Assembly (NCBI GenBank): GCA_964528575.1 | Contig: CAZGTQ010000385.1 | Location: forward strand, 1-10,584 | Origin: CAZGTQ01 sp964528575 | GTDB lineage: Bacteria; Planctomycetota; UBA1135; GCA-002686595 | Direction of reading: 5' to 3' | DNA: 10,584 bases | Shown here: positions 6,288 through 10,584 of the stretch, in pieces | Position numbering within the stretch: position 1 is the first letter of the stretch | How the letters are laid out: each line of letters opens with the position of its first letter | The notes under the pieces: generated by a model | What the model was told of the DNA's origin: nothing | Database searches by the model: none | The model's input: the letters and a program-made list of their open reading frames with translations, nothing else | Translations under genes and position numbers: made by a program

Positions 6288-8876
6288 ATGGGCGCCCCGG
6301 ACAGCACCGCCGACGTCACCCCCGGAGCGGCGCGGGACCCCGACGAGCCCCCGCCGGTCCACCGCCTCCCCCACCCTCCGCGGGCAAGACCCGAGCGCGG
6401 TGCGCACGGTGGCGAGCGGGGTTCGAAAAATCGCCTCCCGCGGCGGCTCGTCGCGCACCTGGCGTGCCTGGTGCTGCCGCTCGTGCTCGTCGGGCCCTCG
6501 CTGCTGCCCGGACGGCGGTTCCTGCCGCTCACGGCGTACGGCTTCGCGCCGCTGTCGTTCGAGCACCCGGCGGCCGCCGAGCGCGCCCTCGACGAGGCGA
6601 ACCTGAGCACGCCCGACCGGCTGTTCCCCGTGCTGACCGACCAGGTCGTGATCCGCGAGCGGATCCTCGCGGGCGAGCTGCCGACCTGGGACCCCGACAT
6701 CGGGCTGGGGATCCCGCTGTTCGCCGGGACGATCGCCGGGCCCGCCTATCCGCCCAACTGGCTCGCGATCGCGCTGCCGCCCGATCGCGCCGCCGGGCCG
6801 CTCGCGGTCCTCACGCTCTACCTCGCAGGGCTCGGGCTGTGGAAGCTCTGCGCGCGGCTCGGGCTCGGGCCGCTCGCGTGCGCGGTCGGCGCGCTCGGCC
6901 TGCAGGGCTGCGGCTGGGGCGTCGTCAACCTGCACTACAACATGAAGGTCGACGCGGCCCTGTGGCTGCCGTGGTGCCTCGGCGCGATCGAGGCGCTGCG
7001 CGCGCGCGAGCGCGGCGCGGGAGCGAAGCTCGCGCTCTTCGCCGCGCTGTCGCTGCTCGCGGGCTTCCCGCCGATCGGCGTGTTCACCGTCGCCGCGAGC
7101 GGACTCTGGGCGCTCGGCCGCCGCACGCCGCGCGCGCTCGGCTGGCTCGCGCTCGGCGTGCTCGGCGCGGGCGTGCAACTCGTGCCGATGGTCGAGGCGG
7201 CGAGCCAGTCCGAACGCCAGACGCAGGCCGCGGAGCGGATGAGCGCCGACGCGCTCCCCGCCGCCACGAGCCTCGGCGTCGTCGTGCCCGATTTCGTCGG
7301 CGCGCCGACCGAGCACGTGTTCGCGCCGCACCTGCCGATCGCGTGGCTCGTCGCGCCCGCGGGCGAGGACGTGCGCGTCGCCGAGATCGCGAACCCGCTC
7401 GAGTGGAACACGTTCGCCGGAGCGGTCGTCGCGCTGCTCGCGCTCTGCGGGATCGTCGCGCGGCCGCGACGCGCGCTCGGTCCGCTCGTCCTGCTCGTGC
7501 TCGCGTTCGGCTACGCGCAGGCGTGGCCGCTCGTGCGCCTCGTCTACCACGTGCCGGGCCTCGCGCTCGGCCAACCCGCGCGCGCGCTCGCCGTCGCCTG
7601 GGTCGCGTGGCCGTGGCTCGCCGCAGTCGGCGCCGACGCGCTCGTCGCGGGAGCGGGAGCCGAGCGGGCGCGCGCCCGCGCCGCGCTCGTCGCGGCCGCC
7701 GCCCTGCTCGCGATCGCGGCCGGCGCGGCGCGCTTCGGGCTCGACCCCGAGCGCGCGGCTGCGGCCCTGGAGCGGCGCCTCGCGGCGGATTACGAGGTGT
7801 CGGTGGACGAGGTGCGTCACTACGTGCGGCCGGCGGAGAGCGTCGCGGCGTTCGCGCGGCTGCGCGGGACGGCGGGCTGGACGCTCGGCTTCGCGCTGGC
7901 TGCGCTCGCGGCGGGCGTGCTCGCAGCGCGCGGCGGCGCGCGGCGCGCGGGCGGAGCGCTGCTCCTCGTCGCCGTCGGCTTCGAGGGCATCGTCACCGCG
8001 GGCCCGCACCTGGTGCCGCGCGTCGTCGGCGACCTGCCGCTCTTTCCGCCGTCGCCGGCGATCGACGCGATCGCGCAGGCGGCGGACGGCGGACGCGTGC
8101 TGCGCTGCGCGCCGGGCGGCATCGGCGCGGTCGAAGCGCTCGCGCGGCCGAACCTGCTCCATCCCTACGGCGTGCGCGACATGACGCCGTTCCTCGTGTT
8201 CACGCCGCGCCGCGTCGTCGAGCTCTTCGCCGCAATGGACCCGGCGGCGCGCTACCGCTCGGGCATCGCGCGCGTCTCCGAGGCGGGGCTGCTCGGCCAC
8301 CGCGTGCTCGATCTCGCGCGCGTCTCCGCGATCCTCTCGCGCGAGCCGCTCGCGCACGAGCGCCTCGCGCCGGTCCTCGAGCGGCCGGACTTCCACGTGT
8401 ATGCGCGCGCGGGAGCGCTCGGCGAGGCGCGCGTCGTGCGCAGCGGCGTCGCGAGCGCGAGCGACGCGTGGGCGATCGAGCAGGTCGTCGCCATGGGCGA
8501 GCCGCTCGCCGAGACGTACCTCGCGCCCGGGGTCGACGCCTGGGCGGCGCCGGCGGACGGTTGGCGTGCGCCCGCGGTCACGGTGACGCGGCCGGCGCCG
8601 ACGCGCCTCGATGCCGTCGTCGAGGGGAGCGCTGGCGGCTGGCTCGTCTTCCACTCCGTCTGGTACCCGGGCTGGAAGGCGACCGTCGACGGCGCGGACG
8701 CCGAGGTCGTGCGCACCGACCACGCGTTCCGCGCGGTGCGGCTGCCGGCGGGCGAGCGCGTCGTCGTGCGCACGCAGTTCGAGCCGCTCTCGCACCGGCT
8801 GGGCGCGCTCGCGACGCTCGCCGCGCTCGCCGCACTCGCGCTCGGCGCGTGGCTGGGACGCCGCGGAGCGCGCTGA
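6288..8876 (+). CDS. YfhO-family polytopic membrane protein (GT-C-like)
   Basis: This 862-residue membrane protein matches the YfhO family. Known Gram-positive members act as GT-C-type glycosyltransferases decorating lipoteichoic acid. The role in this organism is unknown, so surface-polymer glycosylation is an inference. A Pro/Arg-rich cytoplasmic tail (about 1-50) precedes helix 1 (about 56-74). A long outer loop carries the family-like stretch LPTWDPDIGLGIPLFAG (131-147). Many helices follow through about 480, then helices near 530-546 and 555-572. A large extracytoplasmic region (about 575-835) contains the characteristic C-terminal block VWYPGWKATVDG (791-802) and HAFRAVRLPAGE (812-823), and one final helix (839-857) closes the protein. 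ATG 6288 is preferred over ATG 6273 because the latter lies inside the -10. Its TGA overlaps the ATG of the MBL gene by one base, so they are almost certainly co-transcribed. Confidence 0.87.
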   Translation: MGAPDSTADVTPGAARDPDEPPPVHRLPHPPRARPERGAHGGERGSKNRLPRRLVAHLACLVLPLVLVGPSLLPGRRFLPLTAYGFAPLSFEHPAAAERALDEANLSTPDRLFPVLTDQVVIRERILAGELPTWDPDIGLGIPLFAGTIAGPAYPPNWLAIALPPDRAAGPLAVLTLYLAGLGLWKLCARLGLGPLACAVGALGLQGCGWGVVNLHYNMKVDAALWLPWCLGAIEALRARERGAGAKLALFAALSLLAGFPPIGVFTVAASGLWALGRRTPRALGWLALGVLGAGVQLVPMVEAASQSERQTQAAERMSADALPAATSLGVVVPDFVGAPTEHVFAPHLPIAWLVAPAGEDVRVAEIANPLEWNTFAGAVVALLALCGIVARPRRALGPLVLLVLAFGYAQAWPLVRLVYHVPGLALGQPARALAVAWVAWPWLAAVGADALVAGAGAERARARAALVAAAALLAIAAGAARFGLDPERAAAALERRLAADYEVSVDEVRHYVRPAESVAAFARLRGTAGWTLGFALAALAAGVLAARGGARRAGGALLLVAVGFEGIVTAGPHLVPRVVGDLPLFPPSPAIDAIAQAADGGRVLRCAPGGIGAVEALARPNLLHPYGVRDMTPFLVFTPRRVVELFAAMDPAARYRSGIARVSEAGLLGHRVLDLARVSAILSREPLAHERLAPVLERPDFHVYARAGALGEARVVRSGVASASDAWAIEQVVAMGEPLAETYLAPGVDAWAAPADGWRAPAVTVTRPAPTRLDAVVEGSAGGWLVFHSVWYPGWKATVDGADAEVVRTDHAFRAVRLPAGERVVVRTQFEPLSHRLGALATLAALAALALGAWLGRRGAR
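8865..8868 (+). promoter_or_regulatory. Shine-Dalgarno GGAG for the MBL-fold gene
   Basis: GGAG ends seven nt before ATG 8876, ideal spacing for a ribosome binding site, and it lies inside the last codons of the YfhO gene. It supports this start and contrasts with the absence of such a site before the three promoter-proximal genes. Confidence 0.55.
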
Positions 8877-9673
8877 TGCACGTCCAGGTGCTCTCGAGCG
8901 GCAGCGGCGGCAACGCGCTCCTCGTGCGCGCCGGGGAGGTGCACGTGCTGCTCGACGCGGGGCTGCCGCTCGACGAGCTGCACCGGCGGCTCGAGGCGGC
9001 GCGCGTGCGCGCGACGCGCATCGACCACATCTGCTTGACGCACGGCCACCTCGACCACGCGCGCAGCGCCGGGCGGCTCGCGAAGCTCTCGGGCGCGACG
9101 CTGCACTGCTGCGAGCGGCTGATGCGCAACGCTTCGGTGCGGCGCGCTCCGCGGATGAGCACGCTGCGCATCGGCACGCCGAGCGAGCTCGAGGGGCCGT
9201 GCGGCACCGCGGGCGTCGCGATCACGGCGGTCCAGGTCCCCCACGACGCCGATCCGACGGTCGCGTTCCGCTTGACGCACGTGCTGCGCGGCGAGGAGCG
9301 CGTCGCCGTGCTCGTCACCGACATGGGCAAGTCCGATCCGCACGCGGCGAAGCAGCTCGCCGGCGCACACCTGATCGTGCTCGAGTTCAACCACGACCTC
9401 GCGATGCTGCGCGACGGGCCGTACGCGGACGCGCTCAAGCGCCGCGTCGGCGGCGACCGCGGCCACTTGTCGAACGAGCAGGCGGCGGACATGCTGCGGC
9501 GCATGGCGGGACCGCGGCTGCACACGGTCGTGCTCGCGCATCTCTCGCGCACGAACAACACGCCCGAGCTCGCGCTGGCCGCGGCGCGCGCCGCGCTCGA
9601 CGCGGCCGGCCGCTCCGACGTGCGCATCCTCGTCGCCGAGCAGGACACGATCGGCCCCAATCTCGCAGTCTGA
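8876..9673 (+). CDS. MBL-fold metallohydrolase, YycJ/WalJ-like
   Basis: This 265-residue cytoplasmic protein (no signal peptide) belongs to the metallo-beta-lactamase fold, in the branch that includes YycJ/WalJ, which is thought to act as a DNA exonuclease/phosphodiesterase linked to DNA repair or cell-wall control. Family marks are the start VLSSGSGGNALLV, the metal motif THGHLDHA (H56, H58, D60, H61), H123 in VPHDA, D149 in VTDMG, the conserved EFNHD (170-174), GHLSN (196-200), and AHLSRTNNTPEL (221-232) with H222. The length is normal for the family. The TGATG overlap with YfhO and the GGAG just upstream fix the start. Membership of the fold is secure, the exact substrate is not. The nitroreductase follows after 21 bp, so it probably belongs to a three-gene rightward unit. 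Confidence 0.92.
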   Translation: MHVQVLSSGSGGNALLVRAGEVHVLLDAGLPLDELHRRLEAARVRATRIDHICLTHGHLDHARSAGRLAKLSGATLHCCERLMRNASVRRAPRMSTLRIGTPSELEGPCGTAGVAITAVQVPHDADPTVAFRLTHVLRGEERVAVLVTDMGKSDPHAAKQLAGAHLIVLEFNHDLAMLRDGPYADALKRRVGGDRGHLSNEQAADMLRRMAGPRLHTVVLAHLSRTNNTPELALAAARAALDAAGRSDVRILVAEQDTIGPNLAV

Positions 9674-9694
9674 GCCGAACGAGCGCGTGAGCCC

Positions 9695-10584
9695 ATGACC
9701 GCCGACGACGTTCTCGCGCTGATGCGCGCGCACCGCACGATCCGACGCTTCGCTCCCGATCGCGTGCCGGACGAGCACGTCGACGCGGCGGTCGAGGCCG
9801 CGCGCATGGCGTCGACGTCGAGCCACATCCAGGCGTACGCGCTGCTGCGCGTGACGGACGCGAGCGAGCGCGCGCGGCTCGCCGAGCTGTGCGGCGGCCA
9901 GCCGCAGGTGGCGGAGGCCGGCGCGTTCTTCGTCGTCGCGGGCGACCGGCGCAGGCACGCGCTCGCCGCCGGCGTCGACCCCGACCGGCCGAGCGACGCG
10001 AGCGCCGACAACCTCGAGACGTTCCTGCTGTGCGCGGTGGACGCGTCGCTGTTCGCGCAGAACCTCGTGCTCGCGTTCGAGTCGATGGGCTACGGCGTCT
10101 GCTACGTCGGCGGCCTGCGCAACGAGCTCGGCGCCGTCGTCGAGCTGCTCGAGCTCCCGCGCGGCGTGCTGCCGTTCTACGGCCTCTGCGTCGGCGTCCC
10201 GGCGCACGACCCCGGCCAGCGTCCGCGCTTGCCGGTGCGCGCGCTCTGGTTCGAAGAGCGCTACCCGAGCGACGAGGCGGTGCGCGCGCTCGTCGCCGAG
10301 CACGACGCGGAGATGGCGCGCTGGTACGAAGAGCGCGGCAAGCCCGGCCACGACTGGTCGGGCGGCGTGCAGCGGCGCTTCGCGCGGCGCGTGCGAGAGG
10401 CGCTACGCGCGGTCTGGCATGGCGGTTGCTCCCCAGAGGGCGGCAACGAACGCGGACAGGACGTTTGGGGGACTTTTGGAACACATCGGAGCGGGAGGTT
10501 TGAACGACCAGGCGAACGCGGCGGTGCTTGCCCTGTATCCGCCCACCGCGGAGACCGATGCGTCGCGCGCTCCGTGGCTGGCCG
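9695..10584 (+). CDS. NfsA/FRP-type flavin nitroreductase, no stop in window
   Basis: This is an FMN-dependent, probably NAD(P)H-linked, nitroreductase of the NfsA/FRP group, which reduces nitroaromatics, quinones or flavins in the cytoplasm. Residues 10-22 (MRAHRTIRRFAPD) carry the basic flavin-phosphate site, and ASTSSHIQA (39-47) is the family's FMN-binding stretch. GYGVCYVGGLRN (132-143) matches the group's G-x-C-Y-I-G-G-x-R-N motif, and PRLP (177-180) follows the beta strand before the extended C-terminal arm. The C-terminal region DWSGGVQRRFARRV (220-233) is where members near 240-250 residues normally end. No stop occurs there: the frame stays open to the window edge, but third-position G/C falls sharply after about 10415. 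So the last ~165 bp are probably not real coding in this frame, and an indel or lost stop is likely. It starts with ATG 21 bp after the MBL gene, with only a weak GAG upstream. Confidence 0.85.
   Translation, partial: MTADDVLALMRAHRTIRRFAPDRVPDEHVDAAVEAARMASTSSHIQAYALLRVTDASERARLAELCGGQPQVAEAGAFFVVAGDRRRHALAAGVDPDRPSDASADNLETFLLCAVDASLFAQNLVLAFESMGYGVCYVGGLRNELGAVVELLELPRGVLPFYGLCVGVPAHDPGQRPRLPVRALWFEERYPSDEAVRALVAEHDAEMARWYEERGKPGHDWSGGVQRRFARRVREALRAVWHGGCSPEGGNERGQDVWGTFGTHRSGRFERPGERGGACPVSAHRGDRCVARSVAG
10419..10584 (+). CDS. Possible start of next gene, partial, unrecognised
   Basis: ATG 10419 opens a frame that runs to the window end (55 codons) and begins MAVAPQRAATNADRTFGGLL. I recognise no family. 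It overlaps the nitroreductase frame out of phase, yet its codon use is more like the real genes: by hand count about three quarters of third positions are G or C, rising to about 24 of 28 after position 10500, against about 33 of 56 for the nitroreductase frame over the same stretch. TACGCG (10404-10409) lies nine nt upstream at the same spacing as the other promoters but lacks the final T. A later start (TTG 10500, GTG 10524) is possible. Confidence 0.4.
   Translation, partial: MAVAPQRAATNADRTFGGLLEHIGAGGLNDQANAAVLALYPPTAETDASRAPWLA

Noticed and set aside
3319..6606. 1095-codon open frame on the + strand
   Set aside because: It is antisense to the glycosyltransferase and M28 genes, consists of Arg/Ala/Glu-rich sequence without domains, and is explained by GC-biased codons on the opposite strand.
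5682..8795. 1037-codon open frame on the - strand
   Set aside because: It is the antisense shadow of YfhO plus an out-of-frame part of the M28 gene, with repetitive Arg/Asp/Glu composition and no motif.
6464..8875. Upstream in-frame extension of the MBL-fold gene
   Set aside because: It runs inside YfhO in another frame with Arg-rich nonsense. The MBL fold begins exactly at ATG 8876 after a GGAG.
8252..10351. 699-codon open frame on the - strand
   Set aside because: It is the shadow of YfhO, MBL and nitroreductase genes, all of which have intact catalytic motifs on the other strand.
10404..10409. TACGCG as a fourth leaderless -10
   Set aside because: The spacing to ATG 10419 fits, but the required final T is missing and it lies within nitroreductase coding sequence, so I do not call it a promoter.

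Overview
The window comes from a bacterium with a very GC-rich genome (roughly three quarters G+C by eye). Nearly every codon of the real genes ends in G or C, which is why long spurious reading frames run opposite them. A Cys-type sulfatase, a lipoprotein aminopeptidase combining PA, M28 and PDZ domains, and large polytopic GT-C-like membrane proteins fit a Planctomycetota-like or similar Gram-negative environmental bacterium. That placement is a low-confidence inference. I see no RNA gene, CRISPR array, transposase or plasmid function.

Layout, left to right. (1) A leftward HhH-GPD base-excision DNA glycosylase (42-965). (2) A 234-bp divergent intergenic region with a promoter, then a rightward exported sulfatase (1200-2570). 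(3) A leftward two-gene unit: a lipoprotein M28 zinc aminopeptidase (4132-6207) followed 18 bp later by a PMT/ArnT-like membrane glycosyltransferase (2542-4113). The glycosyltransferase overlaps the sulfatase tail to tail by 29 bp. (4) A compact 80-bp divergent promoter region. (5) A rightward unit: a YfhO-family membrane protein (6288-8876), a YycJ/WalJ-like metallo-beta-lactamase-fold hydrolase with a TGATG stop/start overlap (8876-9673), and an NfsA/FRP-type flavin nitroreductase (9695 onward). The nitroreductase shows no stop where its family normally ends. A different frame starting at 10419 looks more coding and may be the next gene.

The middle of the window (about 1.2-8.9 kb) is dominated by cell-envelope functions: sulfate-ester hydrolysis, surface peptide trimming, and two different GT-C-superfamily-like proteins. 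This suggests a role in surface glycoconjugates, but no substrate can be read from the sequence.

The strongest non-genic signal concerns starts. The three genes that head transcription units (sulfatase, M28 peptidase, YfhO) each have a TAnnnT -10-like hexamer only 9-10 nt before the chosen start codon and no Shine-Dalgarno. This implies leaderless or near-leaderless mRNAs. The operon-internal MBL gene instead has a GGAG. Two of these promoters share an identical 12-nt string, and the pattern moves the preferred starts of YfhO and the M28 peptidase. A histidine-periodic tandem repeat inside the peptidase and the missing stop of the nitroreductase are the other points worth checking.
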